64,000 bases of DNA from contig JACMKX010000125.1 of the NCBI GenBank assembly GCA_014379905.1, positions 1 to 64,000 of the forward strand, given 5' to 3'. This document shows, piece by piece, positions 1 through 7,552 of this stretch; positions within the stretch are counted from its first letter, which is position 1, and the number at the start of each line of letters is the position of its first letter. This DNA is from Ferruginibacter sp. (GTDB taxonomy: Bacteria; Bacteroidota; Bacteroidia; Chitinophagales; Chitinophagaceae). The position numbers and the translations under genes were made by a program. Under the pieces are notes generated by a model that had not been told where the DNA came from, ran no database searches, and saw only the letters and a program-made list of their open reading frames with translations.

Positions 1-337
1 GATTTTGTATTTCCGCCCTGTCCTGTACATGAACGTCCAGTTTTGTACAGGATGGAAATAAAAAAGTAAGGATGGAAATAGAAATAATAAATAAAAAAGC
101 GGCGTACATTACAAATGACAGGTTCGAAATTCGTTTCATATACAGCTAGGGTTTGGTAACCAATATTACTTAAAAATTGAATACAAAACCAAAAATATTT
201 ACACGGATTATTTTTTAAACCGTTTCCACCTGAATAAATGTAGTAAAAAATCCTGAAATATCTATGGGTTAATGGACAAGAAGAAGCTATATAGTTTTGT
301 CAATGAAAAGTAATCGGCATTTGCTGACCTTTTCTAA
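1..337. other. Gene-free stretch at window start
   Basis: No convincing coding region on either strand. It holds an inverted repeat with 9-base arms (21-29 and 44-52, arm TCCTGTACA). A short direct repeat AGGATGGAAATA follows at about 50-61 and 68-79. The rest is A+T-rich. The gene at 338-664 ends at its right edge, so this is 3-prime flanking DNA of that gene. The inverted repeat could be a terminator or a binding site; nothing decides it. Confidence 0.5.
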
Positions 338-664
338 TTAAGCTATTTCCACCACGGCATCCCTTGCATTATTTTTTACAGATTCAATACCATTATCCCT
401 ACCCGCTTCGGAAATATACATTTCACTTGTACCAATTATTTCGCCGTTGGGAGCTTTCATTACAAAATAGTAATGCCCGTTTTTAGAAATTTTTCTTTCA
501 AATCGTATGGAATCAAATATATTGGCCTGTACAGCATTGATTCCATTATCCCTGGCGGCATCGGATAGATATGCTTCGCTGCTTAAAATTACCTGGCCAT
601 TGCTGGCTATCAGGTTAAAATAATATTGGCCATCGCTCCCGGTTAATGTGATGAACTTTCCCAT
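338..664 (-). CDS. YegP/DUF1508 family protein, two tandem repeats
   Basis: A 108-residue protein made of two similar halves of about 50 residues. Each half has the pattern G-x-YYF-x-L/M-x-A-x-NG-x-x-I, followed by S-E-x-Y-x-S-x-A-x-RDNGI. This is the DUF1508 (YegP) repeat, first copy about residues 8-45 and second about 60-97. The family is small and cytosolic, with a compact alpha-beta fold and no settled biochemical role; some members are linked to stress. Start is the ATG at 664. It has no operon partner: the next minus-strand gene upstream begins 67 bases away. The family call is firm; function is unknown. Confidence 0.85.
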   Translation of the reverse strand: MGKFITLTGSDGQYYFNLIASNGQVILSSEAYLSDAARDNGINAVQANIFDSIRFERKISKNGHYYFVMKAPNGEIIGTSEMYISEAGRDNGIESVKNNARDAVVEIA

Positions 665-731
665 GGGTTTGAATTTGAGGTTGATCGGAGAGTGTTTTCA
701 CCCTCACTATTACAAGAACCATTCCACTCCA

Positions 732-1196
732 TTATTTTGCCGCAGGTGAAACCCTGTCTTTTCTCACAATCCCTGTCAATAACCGGCCTGCTGATGCCTC
801 TTTGGAAGAATAATACAGGTATAAAGTAGCATTTCCTGCCTTTTGCTGCAAAGCCAGTATTTCTTTTACCGGTACGGTAACGGCAAAATTTTTAACATCA
901 CTGTTGTTAAATTGCCATTGTTTCAACAACTGGTTTTGCGCATTTTTTAAGGAAAGGGAGCGGTTCTTTCCTGTCAGACCGCAATGATAAAACCTCACTT
1001 TTAATTCACTGTTCGCATTGGAAGCATTTAACTGCAGGTTGGTCACCTGCTTCATATCAGTATTAAATTTTTGGATGCATAGTTTATTGTCAACATAAAT
1101 TTCAAAACCTTCTCCGCCTGCGGGAGAAACGAAAGCACTGAAAAAGGCTACAATGGCCAATGCAGAAACGATTAGCAAAGATTTTTTTGATTTCAT
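732..1196 (-). CDS. Secreted hypothetical protein
   Basis: A 154-residue protein. Residues 1-25 are a clear signal peptide: MKSKK, then a hydrophobic core rich in A, V and F, then a likely cut near SPAGG. The mature part looks beta-rich, with alternating hydrophobic residues and two cysteines (in NKLCIQ and YHCGLTG) that could form a disulfide. I do not recognise a family. It would be periplasmic or outer-membrane associated. It lies divergent from rlmH with 120 bases between them, so it probably has its own promoter there. No enzymatic motif is visible. Confidence 0.75.
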   Translation of the reverse strand: MKSKKSLLIVSALAIVAFFSAFVSPAGGEGFEIYVDNKLCIQKFNTDMKQVTNLQLNASNANSELKVRFYHCGLTGKNRSLSLKNAQNQLLKQWQFNNSDVKNFAVTVPVKEILALQQKAGNATLYLYYSSKEASAGRLLTGIVRKDRVSPAAK

Positions 1197-1316
1197 AACT
1201 TTATTTTTTTTGATTAAATATTTATTTCATCACAAAACAATAAAAGCTTTTGGCCTTACTGCAATTAGTTTGACCAACAGCAGGTACTACATGATGAAAT
1301 ACCATAAATGCACTAA

Positions 1317-1790
1317 ATGAAAATTCAATTCTGGTCTGTTGGAAAAGCACATGAAAGTCATGTAAAAGAAGGAATAGAAATGTTTACCAAAAGGATCAGT
1401 CACTATTTCCCGGTGGAATGGCAGGTTATTCCTATGCCCAGGAATGCAGCTACGCTTAACGATAGCGATCTCAAAATAAAAGAAGGTGAAATCATTTTAA
1501 ACAGTTTAAAAAAAGAAGATTACCTGGTGTTATTGGATGAAAGAGGCAAACAAATGAACAGTGAGGGCCTCGCTGCCTTTTTACAGCAAAGAGCTAATGA
1601 AAGTGAAAAAAATATTGTATTCCTTATCGGGGGAGCTTATGGTGTTAGCGGGGAAATATTTACAAGAGCCAATTATAAATGGAGTCTTTCGCAACTGGTA
1701 TTTCCTCATCAGTTAGTGCGTTTTATTTTAGCCGAGCAGGTATACCGTGCCTGCACCATTATGAGAAATGAGAAGTATCATCATTCGTAA
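1317..1790 (+). CDS. rlmH: 23S rRNA (pseudouridine1915-N3)-methyltransferase RlmH
   Basis: At 157 residues it matches the usual length of RlmH, a SPOUT-class SAM-dependent enzyme that methylates pseudouridine 1915 in helix 69 of 23S rRNA on the assembled 70S ribosome. The SAM-binding knot is visible: FLIGGAYG at about residues 101-108, then WSLSQLVFPHQL and the C-terminal tail ending YHHS, where the family usually ends YHHE or similar. The ATG at 1317 gives the standard N-terminus MKIQFWSVGK. It is a single gene, divergent from 732-1196. Two hairpins directly follow the stop codon. Confidence 0.96.
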   Translation: MKIQFWSVGKAHESHVKEGIEMFTKRISHYFPVEWQVIPMPRNAATLNDSDLKIKEGEIILNSLKKEDYLVLLDERGKQMNSEGLAAFLQQRANESEKNIVFLIGGAYGVSGEIFTRANYKWSLSQLVFPHQLVRFILAEQVYRACTIMRNEKYHHS

Positions 1791-1831
1791 GAAATGGGTG
1801 GGTCACCCCGGAAGGGTGGCTCAGCCATTTC
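1791..1831. repeat. REP-like hairpin directly after rlmH
   Basis: An inverted repeat begins at the base after the rlmH stop codon. Arms of 18 bases pair with two G-U pairs and one mismatch. The inner core TGGGTCACC ... GGTGGCTCA recurs at 17610-17658, but the outer stem (GAAATGG/CCATTTC) is different there. There is no T-run, so it is a poor intrinsic terminator. A dispersed palindromic element is the better reading. Confidence 0.6.
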
Positions 1832-1836
1832 TTACT

Positions 1837-1895
1837 AAGCCTGCTAAAAGAGATCACATCTTTTTCAAAAAGATGTCATCTCTTTTAGCAGGCTT
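1837..1895. repeat. Near-perfect 59-base hairpin
   Basis: Two 29-base arms (1837-1865 and 1867-1895) are separated by one base and differ at a single position. The outer ends are AAGCCTGCTAAAAGAGAT and its complement. It lies between rlmH and the rhomboid gene, 38 bases before the latter's ATG. It could stop or protect the rlmH transcript, or be a mobile palindromic repeat. The length and near-identity of the arms suggest recent origin or selection for pairing. Confidence 0.7.
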
Positions 1896-1932
1896 GCATC
1901 TATTTACTTAGTTTTGAATGAAATAAACAAAC

Positions 1933-2625
1933 ATGGAATTCTCAGAAACCCCGATCACCCTCCTCCTTATTGCAGCCAATGTAATATTTTCTTTTATTGG
2001 TTTTTCAAATACCGGCCTGGTTAACAAGACCATCGGCTGGCCTTATTATTCTAAAAGAGAAAAACAATACTACCGTTTTATAACTTCAGGTTTTTTACAT
2101 GCAGACTGGATGCACCTGATTTTTAATATGTTTACTTTATACTTTTTTGGATCCAACCTTGAGTTGTACCTTAAAACATTTGATCTTGGTGGTGGCGCAG
2201 CTTACCTGGCCCTGTATTTCCTGGGGTTGATCGCTGCAGATATTCCTTCTTATCTCAAACACAAAGATGATCCTAATTACAGGTCACTGGGGGCTTCGGG
2301 TGCTGTATCTGCCGTGGTTTTTGCCGTAATAATATTTAGTCCCTGGAGCAGTGTTTATTTATATGGAGCATTAAAAATTTCTATGGCAGTTTATGCAGTA
2401 TTATATATTATCTATTGTGTATACATGGGAAAACAAAACAACGACAATGTAAACCATGATGCGCATCTATGGGGTTCCTTGTTTGGACTGGTATTTACAC
2501 TGGGTTTGTTAATTGTAATGAAACCCGGCATAATGGATGCTATTGTAGCAGAACTGACCAACTTTAGCTTGTTTGGCCGGCGGGAACCAGGCAAAGTGTT
2601 AGAATATCTTGTACTTGGCCGCTGA
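1933..2625 (+). CDS. Rhomboid family intramembrane serine protease
   Basis: A 230-residue membrane protein with about six hydrophobic segments. The rhomboid signatures are all present: HADWMHLIFN around residues 56-65 (oxyanion-side His and Asn65), GASGAVSA with nucleophile Ser122, and HDAHLWG with catalytic His178. Rhomboids cut substrates inside the membrane; the substrate here is unknown. The C-terminal 20 codons overlap the end of tilS on the other strand by 62 bases. The family is secure; the ATG at 1933 gives a sensible short cytoplasmic N-terminus. Confidence 0.93.
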   Translation: MEFSETPITLLLIAANVIFSFIGFSNTGLVNKTIGWPYYSKREKQYYRFITSGFLHADWMHLIFNMFTLYFFGSNLELYLKTFDLGGGAAYLALYFLGLIAADIPSYLKHKDDPNYRSLGASGAVSAVVFAVIIFSPWSSVYLYGALKISMAVYAVLYIIYCVYMGKQNNDNVNHDAHLWGSLFGLVFTLGLLIVMKPGIMDAIVAELTNFSLFGRREPGKVLEYLVLGR

Positions 2626-3943
2626 TCTTAAAGCGGTCATCGATGCGATAGCCAACTACCCATATAATTTTTTTATTACTCTCCACTACCCATACCTCCT
2701 GCTTTTGAAGGAGTGATAATTTCAGATCAATTAAAAACCGACTGATCTTTTTCTTTTTGGTCATTCCCAGCGGGTAAAAATAGTCGCCGGTTTTCCATTT
2801 GCGCAGCAATAAGGGAAATTGAATATTCTTACTGTCAAGTTGTGCGGTTAAGGCATTTGTATTAATCACCGCCGGTATACCTGTTTGTTGAACAATGATT
2901 TTGCCAGCTTCAAAATTGACTTCTTTCTCATTTTGCTCAATCAAATAATGCGTAACGGATGTATCATTTAATGCTGCAACAATGAGCCATTTCCTGTTTC
3001 GTAAAATCCGATGCGTGGAAGATTGAACATATTTACCGGATTCACTACTTAGTAATTTTATTACTTCACCCGTTTGATGGGATGTAAAGCCATAGTCTTT
3101 AATGATCTCATACAATACGGTTGGCATTGCTTCGGTAAACTGCAATTTTAACACAGGGATATGACGCTCTGCTCCTTTGGTAAACACCAGTTTGGATGTT
3201 ATTTTCTCAATAGCCGATTGATATATGGTGTTAATCTCCTTAAATCTTTCTGCATTATGCAATAAATTTTCTTTTACCTGCGGAAATACTTTTTCCACTG
3301 CCGGCAATAACTGGTTGCGAAAATAATTGCGGGTGTATTTATCGCTGCTGTTGCTGCTGTCTTCGCGGTAAGGCAGGTTGTTTTCTGTTGCAAAAGAAAG
3401 GATAGATGCTTTGGTTGCAAATAATAAGGGCCGGACAATGTTATTATTTTTCGGCAGAATACCTTTTAAGCCATTGATACCGGAGCCCTTGAAAAAATTC
3501 ATGGTAATGGTTTCAAGGTTATCATCGGCGTGGTGGGCGGTTAAAACATAGCCCCCCCGCCCCCCAAGGGGGGAGTTGAGCACATCATTGACTGTCAGGT
3601 TTAATATTTCTTCAAACCACCCATATCGTAATTCTCGCGCTGTTACTTGTATTGACAGTTTATGATCGGCAGCATATTTTTGGGTATCAAATTTTTGAAC
3701 AAAAAAAGGAGCCTGGTATTTTTCAGCAATTGCTTTCACGAAATTTTCATCTTCATTACTTTCCTCGTTCCTTAACTGAAAATTACAATGAGCAATAGAA
3801 AATGTATAGCCTGATTGAGAACACAATTCGCACAGCACAACAGAATCTGCCCCGCCACTAACGGCAATGAGTAAATGATCTTTTTTATTGAAAAGATGAT
3901 TTGCTGAAATAAAATTTTTAAAAGATGCGACCAGTAAATTCAT
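2564..3943 (-). CDS. tilS: tRNA(Ile)-lysidine synthetase TilS
   Basis: A 459-residue N-type ATP pyrophosphatase that converts C34 of the AUA-reading tRNA-Ile to lysidine. The PP-loop motif SGGADS is at residues 29-34, followed by AHCNFQLR (about 51-58) and LTAHHADDNLETI (about 134-146). The C-terminal third carries the TilS substrate-binding and C-domain pattern (FPLLLRKWKTGDYFYPLGM). Between EEI and YVLTAHH there is an extra segment of about 18 residues including SPLGGRGG, coded by a C/G-run palindrome; it looks like an in-frame repeat insertion. The 3-prime end overlaps the rhomboid gene by 62 bases tail to tail. Confidence 0.96.
   Translation of the reverse strand: MNLLVASFKNFISANHLFNKKDHLLIAVSGGADSVVLCELCSQSGYTFSIAHCNFQLRNEESNEDENFVKAIAEKYQAPFFVQKFDTQKYAADHKLSIQVTARELRYGWFEEILNLTVNDVLNSPLGGRGGYVLTAHHADDNLETITMNFFKGSGINGLKGILPKNNNIVRPLLFATKASILSFATENNLPYREDSSNSSDKYTRNYFRNQLLPAVEKVFPQVKENLLHNAERFKEINTIYQSAIEKITSKLVFTKGAERHIPVLKLQFTEAMPTVLYEIIKDYGFTSHQTGEVIKLLSSESGKYVQSSTHRILRNRKWLIVAALNDTSVTHYLIEQNEKEVNFEAGKIIVQQTGIPAVINTNALTAQLDSKNIQFPLLLRKWKTGDYFYPLGMTKKKKISRFLIDLKLSLLQKQEVWVVESNKKIIWVVGYRIDDRFKISGQVQDILTLCLVPAGQTS
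3552..3575. repeat. C/G-run palindrome inside tilS
   Basis: A run of C, then CCCCCC (3560-3565), AA, GGGGGG (3568-3573). Read on the gene strand it codes PLGGRGG, between two conserved TilS motifs and in frame. Homologues usually pass directly from the RYxWFEEI helix to the LTAHHADDN motif. I infer a palindromic repeat inserted into an exposed loop. Confidence 0.6.
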
Positions 3944-4144
3944 ACGCTACGATAAAAGTTCAATAAAGATTTTCCGTACAAGTGAGCACCGCAAACGTGC
4001 GGGGACGATGATGTTATGAAAGACCGACGTTGCTTCAATAATATCAATTCCTGAAATTCGTCTTATGTATTTATACCCGCAAATTGTTATCGAAAAGAAC
4101 GCTGCGAAAATTCGTAATTCGTGCAAGTTGGTTCATTCGTGTAA

Positions 4145-4456
4145 TTACTCTTCTATCTCCTCCTTAGCCATCTGCAACTCATTAAACGCATGGTTATCCC
4201 CTGCTCTTTTTGCTTCTTCCATTCCCCGGGTGTAAATGCGGATTGCTTTGTCGTAATTTGCCTGGCGCTCCAGCAGTTTTCCCAGGTGATAATAGGATCC
4301 CACATAAGTGGGCTCCCGCAACAATAACTCGTTAAACAGTCTTCGTGCTTCCTCATCTTCACCCACTTTTATATATTCCAAAGCCAGTGCATGTTGCAAA
4401 AAACTGTCCTTGTCATTTGTTTTTAAATATTCCAGTAATTTCTCAATACGGCTCAT
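4145..4456 (-). CDS. Tetratricopeptide repeat protein
   Basis: A 103-residue protein built of TPR-like helix pairs: residues about 16-47 (LQHALALEYIKVGEDEEARR) and about 50-83 (YVGSYYHLGKLLERQANYDKAI). No signal peptide, so cytosolic. Such small TPR proteins act as protein-binding adaptors; the partner is unknown. It is divergent from etfB, with 115 bases between the two starts. A second, shorter open frame inside the gene has no family features and is a shadow. Confidence 0.85.
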   Translation of the reverse strand: MSRIEKLLEYLKTNDKDSFLQHALALEYIKVGEDEEARRLFNELLLREPTYVGSYYHLGKLLERQANYDKAIRIYTRGMEEAKRAGDNHAFNELQMAKEEIEE

Positions 4457-4486
4457 TTCAATATTTTTTTTAGTATGCGTTCAACC

Positions 4487-4509
4487 TATCTTTGCAAGGC
4501 TTATATTTG
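4487..4509 (+). promoter_or_regulatory. Two TAnnTTTG promoter boxes upstream of etfB
   Basis: TATCTTTG at 4487-4494 and TATATTTG at 4502-4509 both fit the Bacteroidota -7 element. Initiation about 7 bases downstream would give leaders of roughly 55-70 bases before the ATG at 4572. A clear -33 TTTG is not seen for either. Confidence 0.55.
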
Positions 4510-4571
4510 CACATAGTTGCATAAACAACTTTTTATTTGATCATTGTCCTTTTGGGCAAAAAACATCCATA

Positions 4572-5315
4572 ATGAAGATATTAGTTTGCATCAGTAAAAC
4601 ACCTGATACCACGGCAAAAATAGCCTTCGCAGATAACAATACGAAATTTGCTGCCGACGGGGTTCAGTGGATCATTAATCCCTACGACGAATGGTACGCT
4701 TTGGTTCGTGCCATTGAATTAAAAGAAGCAGACACTTCTGTCGTGTTACATCTATTAAATGTAGGTGGGGCAGACAGTGAGCCTATTATCCGCAAGGCAC
4801 TGGCATTGGGCGGCGATGAAGCTATCAGGGTAAACACCGATAATTCAGATAGTTACAATATAGCTTCGCAGATAGCTGCGATTGCAAAAGAAGGCGCCTA
4901 CGACCTGATTTTTACGGGTAAAGAAACCATTGATTACAACGGGTCGTCCATTGGCGGAATGGTGGCCGAATTACTGGACCTTCCCTATGTTTCTCATGCG
5001 ACTAAATTTGACCTGGAGAACGGAAAAGCAATGGTGGTGCGTGAAATTGAAGGTGGTGAAGAAACCAATAAAGTATCATTGCCTTTGGTGGTTAGCTGCC
5101 AGAAAGGAATGGCAGAACAACGCATACCAAACATGAAAGGTATTATGGGTGCAAGAACAAAACCATTAAAAGTGGTTGAACCTGTCGAAGCGGAAAGCCT
5201 GACAAATGTTGCTTCTTATGATCTTCCGCCAGCTAAAGCCGGGGTGAAATTAATTCCTGCTGATCAGCCTGAGGAGTTGGTGAGGTTGCTGCATGAGGAG
5301 GCGAAAGCCATATAA
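4572..5315 (+). CDS. etfB: Electron transfer flavoprotein beta subunit
   Basis: A 247-residue ETF beta subunit, partner of EtfA; the heterodimer carries electrons from acyl-CoA dehydrogenases to ETF:quinone oxidoreductase. The family start MKILVCISKTPDTT is used at 4572; the open frame extends further upstream but that part lies in the promoter region and has no family similarity. Visible landmarks are the nucleotide-binding TGKETIDYNG (about 116-125) and the EtfB signature REIEGGEETNKVSLPLVV. Its natural partner etfA follows, but 442 bases away, with a broken gene in between. Confidence 0.96.
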   Translation: MKILVCISKTPDTTAKIAFADNNTKFAADGVQWIINPYDEWYALVRAIELKEADTSVVLHLLNVGGADSEPIIRKALALGGDEAIRVNTDNSDSYNIASQIAAIAKEGAYDLIFTGKETIDYNGSSIGGMVAELLDLPYVSHATKFDLENGKAMVVREIEGGEETNKVSLPLVVSCQKGMAEQRIPNMKGIMGARTKPLKVVEPVEAESLTNVASYDLPPAKAGVKLIPADQPEELVRLLHEEAKAI

Positions 5316-5396
5316 TGGACAATGGCCCAACGGATAATGGATAATTTTTTATACTTTATAGTTTATTAATTTTTCGTCGTCCGTAAACCATTACCC

Positions 5397-5697
5397 ATGA
5401 AACAGCATATTTTAAAAGAGAAGAGTTTTGCTTTTGCCGTTCGTATCGTGAACCTGTATAAATTTTTAAAAAAGGAACATGGAGAGTAGGTTCTCTCTCA
5501 ACAGGTAATAAGATGTGGAACTTCCGTTGGAGCTAGTGTAAGGAAAGCTGAGCATGCTGAAAGTTTAAAGGATTTTATACATAAACGCAGCATAGAACTT
5601 AAGGAAGCCCAACGAATGTAATTACTGGCTCGATCTAATGAAGGAAACTAATTTTATTACAAAGAGAACTATTGAAATTATTAACAGCCAGCGTTAA
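5397..5697 (+). pseudogene. Decayed four-helix-bundle (23S rRNA intervening-sequence type) gene
   Basis: Translation from the ATG at 5397 gives MKQHILKEKSFAFAVRIVNL then YKFLKKEHGE and a stop. Directly after it, continuing in a shifted frame, come RCGTSVGAS and AEHAESLKDFIHK; in a further frame come NYWLDLMKETNF and a stop at 5695-5697. Those pieces, in that order, are the four-helix-bundle protein family (TIGR02436 type) of about 120 residues. At least two frame changes and a stop make it non-functional. It sits between etfB and etfA in the same direction, so it may have been inserted into an etfBA operon. Function of intact members is unknown. Confidence 0.85.
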
Positions 5698-5728
5698 GAC
5701 AAGTAAGTTGCGAATTAAATAAATTATC

Positions 5729-5755
5729 AATTATCCATTAATTAATTATCCATTA
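5729..5755 (+). repeat. Twelve-base direct repeat upstream of etfA
   Basis: AATTATCCATTA occurs at 5729-5740 and again at 5744-5755, ending two bases before the etfA ATG. Similar A/T words continue at 6749-6840. It replaces any recognisable ribosome-binding site. Confidence 0.6.
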
Positions 5756-5757
5756 AT

Positions 5758-6723
5758 ATGAGCGTATTAGTATTTCTTGACCAGAGCGAAGGTCACATAA
5801 AAAAATCATCCTTTGAAGCAGCCAGTTATGCGGCTAAAACTGCTGAGTTACTTGGCACAACAGCTGAAGCTATTGTGCTGGGTAATGTTTCAGATGACCT
5901 TGCTTCTCTTGGCAATTACGGTATTAAGAAAGTACATACGGTGGGCGATGCCTCCTTAAATAATTTAGATGCACAGGTATTTGCAAAAGTTATTGCACAA
6001 GTTGTAGCAGCAGCTGCTGCAGATGTGATTGTATTCAGCAATAACACGGTGGGTAAAGCAGTGGCTCCACGTTTAAGTGTGCGGTTAAAAGCCGGCCTCG
6101 TTTCCGGCGCAGTTGCTTTGCCGGATAACAGCAATGGCTTCTCTGTAAAAAAATCTGTATTCAGCGGAAAAGCATTTGCCCATATTGCAGTGACCAGTGC
6201 AAAAAAGATCATTTCACTCAACCCTAATTCTTTTAATGTTATTACTACAGAAGGTAGTGCCGAAGTAGTTGCTTTTGCAGCAGCTGTTGATGCAGCAAAA
6301 GTAGAAGTAGCAGCAGTAAATAAAGTAACCGGCGAAGTTCCGTTGAGTGAAGCGGATATTGTTGTAAGCGGCGGACGTGGTTTAAAAGGGCCGGAGAACT
6401 GGGGGCTTGTAACAGAACTGGCTGAGCTATTGGGAGCTGCTACCGCCTGTAGCCGGCCGGTCGCGGACATTCACTGGAGACCTCACCACGAGCACGTAGG
6501 GCAAACAGGCCTGGCTATTGCACCTAATTTATATATCGCTATTGGCATATCGGGCGCTATTCAGCATTTAGCCGGTGTAAACCGTAGCAAAGTGATTGTG
6601 GTGATCAACAAAGATCCGGAAGCACCGTTTTTTAAAGCAGCAGATTATGGTATTGTAGGAGATGCTTTTGAAGTAATGCCTAAGATCATTGATGCGGTTA
6701 AAAAGCTGAAGGGGGTTGTGTAA
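5758..6723 (+). CDS. etfA: Electron transfer flavoprotein alpha subunit
   Basis: A 321-residue ETF alpha subunit that holds the FAD of the EtfAB heterodimer. Its N-terminal half is the ETF domain (NNTVGKAVAPRLSVRLKAG, about 95-113). The C-terminal FAD domain has SGGRGLKGPENW (204-215), HVGQTG (246-251), YIAIGISGAIQHLAG (259-273) and NKDPEAPFF (284-292), all diagnostic. Several alanine-rich stretches make the coding strand repetitive, which also creates a long false open frame on the opposite strand. It belongs with etfB upstream, now separated by a pseudogene. A terminator-like hairpin lies at 6877. Confidence 0.96.
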   Translation: MSVLVFLDQSEGHIKKSSFEAASYAAKTAELLGTTAEAIVLGNVSDDLASLGNYGIKKVHTVGDASLNNLDAQVFAKVIAQVVAAAAADVIVFSNNTVGKAVAPRLSVRLKAGLVSGAVALPDNSNGFSVKKSVFSGKAFAHIAVTSAKKIISLNPNSFNVITTEGSAEVVAFAAAVDAAKVEVAAVNKVTGEVPLSEADIVVSGGRGLKGPENWGLVTELAELLGAATACSRPVADIHWRPHHEHVGQTGLAIAPNLYIAIGISGAIQHLAGVNRSKVIVVINKDPEAPFFKAADYGIVGDAFEVMPKIIDAVKKLKGVV

Positions 6724-6876
6724 TGCTGATTGCCGGGTCTGTTATAATGAATTAATAATTATTGATTGCTGATTATTGGGTTATTAATTATCGGAGATTT
6801 AACGCTTCCATGTTAACAATCAATAATTAATAATCAATATTTTTTTATCCCGATACTGTAAACTTCGTCGATATTT

Positions 6877-6917
6877 AAAGCCTTTCAATTAGATTTGGAA
6901 GGCTTTATTTTTTATAT
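6877..6917 (+). terminator. Probable intrinsic terminator after etfA
   Basis: Stem AAAGCCTT (6877-6884) pairs with AAGGCTTT (6899-6906), followed by ATTTTTTAT. The loop is 14 bases. It is placed to end the etf transcript, although about 150 bases past the stop codon, and directly precedes the next promoter. Confidence 0.65.
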
Positions 6918-6920
6918 TTG
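6913..6920 (+). promoter_or_regulatory. TATATTTG promoter box for the nuclease/ispE operon
   Basis: Matches TAnnTTTG, 35 bases before the ATG at 6956. A TTTG lies at 6894-6897, but 15 bases away rather than the usual 19 or so, so the -33 assignment is uncertain. Confidence 0.55.
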
Positions 6921-6955
6921 CCCTTAGCTGCAAACTGCTCATTAGCCCATAGAAT

Positions 6956-7552
6956 ATGAAAAAAATAGAATTGGAAATAGTCGCCTTGTCGCATAGCATT
7001 ACACAAACACATTCGTATGCCGTGGTATTAGGAGAAGTGAATGGCCTCAGGCGCTTACCGATCGTTATCGGCGGGTTTGAGGCGCAGGCAATTGCGGTAG
7101 CCCTGGAAAGAATGAACCCCAGCCGCCCGCTTACACACGACCTTATGAAAAATTTTATGATCGCTTTTAACGTGGAACTACATGAAATTGTGATCAATGA
7201 TCTGCAGGAAGGAATATTTTATTCTCAATTGGTTTGCTCCTCTGCCAACGATACTGTTGAAATTGACTCCCGTACCTCCGATGCACTGGCATTGGCTGTT
7301 CGTTTCGGCTGTCCTATATATACTTATGAAAACATCCTGGAACAGGCAGGTGTGCTAATGGAAGATGAACAACACAAAGATTCCGGCACAATGGAATCTG
7401 TCACTTCTGAACCTGTATCTTCTGCCAATGATGATCTTAAAAGCTTGAGTTTAACAGACCTCAATAATTTACTGACCGAAGTATTGGAACAGGAAGATTA
7501 CATAAGAGCCATCGTCATAAGGGATGAAATAAAAAGCCGGGGCAGAAAATAA
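6956..7552 (+). CDS. Bifunctional nuclease (DUF151) domain protein with UvrB/UvrC motif
   Basis: A 198-residue protein. Residues about 5-130 are the bifunctional nuclease (BFN/DUF151) domain, with LRRLPIVIGGFEAQAIA (31-47) and DSRTSDALALAVRFGCPIY (104-122), the hallmark strings. Residues about 163-196 (LNNLLTEVLEQEDYIRAIVI) form a UVR helical hairpin as in UvrB and UvrC. DUF151 members were reported to have RNase and DNase activity in plants; the bacterial role is poorly defined. First gene of a tight operon: the next gene starts immediately after its stop codon. Confidence 0.9.
   Translation: MKKIELEIVALSHSITQTHSYAVVLGEVNGLRRLPIVIGGFEAQAIAVALERMNPSRPLTHDLMKNFMIAFNVELHEIVINDLQEGIFYSQLVCSSANDTVEIDSRTSDALALAVRFGCPIYTYENILEQAGVLMEDEQHKDSGTMESVTSEPVSSANDDLKSLSLTDLNNLLTEVLEQEDYIRAIVIRDEIKSRGRK

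Noticed and set aside
4308..4571. Longer start for etfB
   Set aside because: The upstream part reads through the TPR gene on the other strand and the promoter boxes and has no ETF similarity.
5916..6470. Long open frame on the minus strand inside etfA
   Set aside because: It is antisense to a firmly identified gene; Ala/Thr/Ser-rich composition comes from reading the alanine codons of EtfA backwards.
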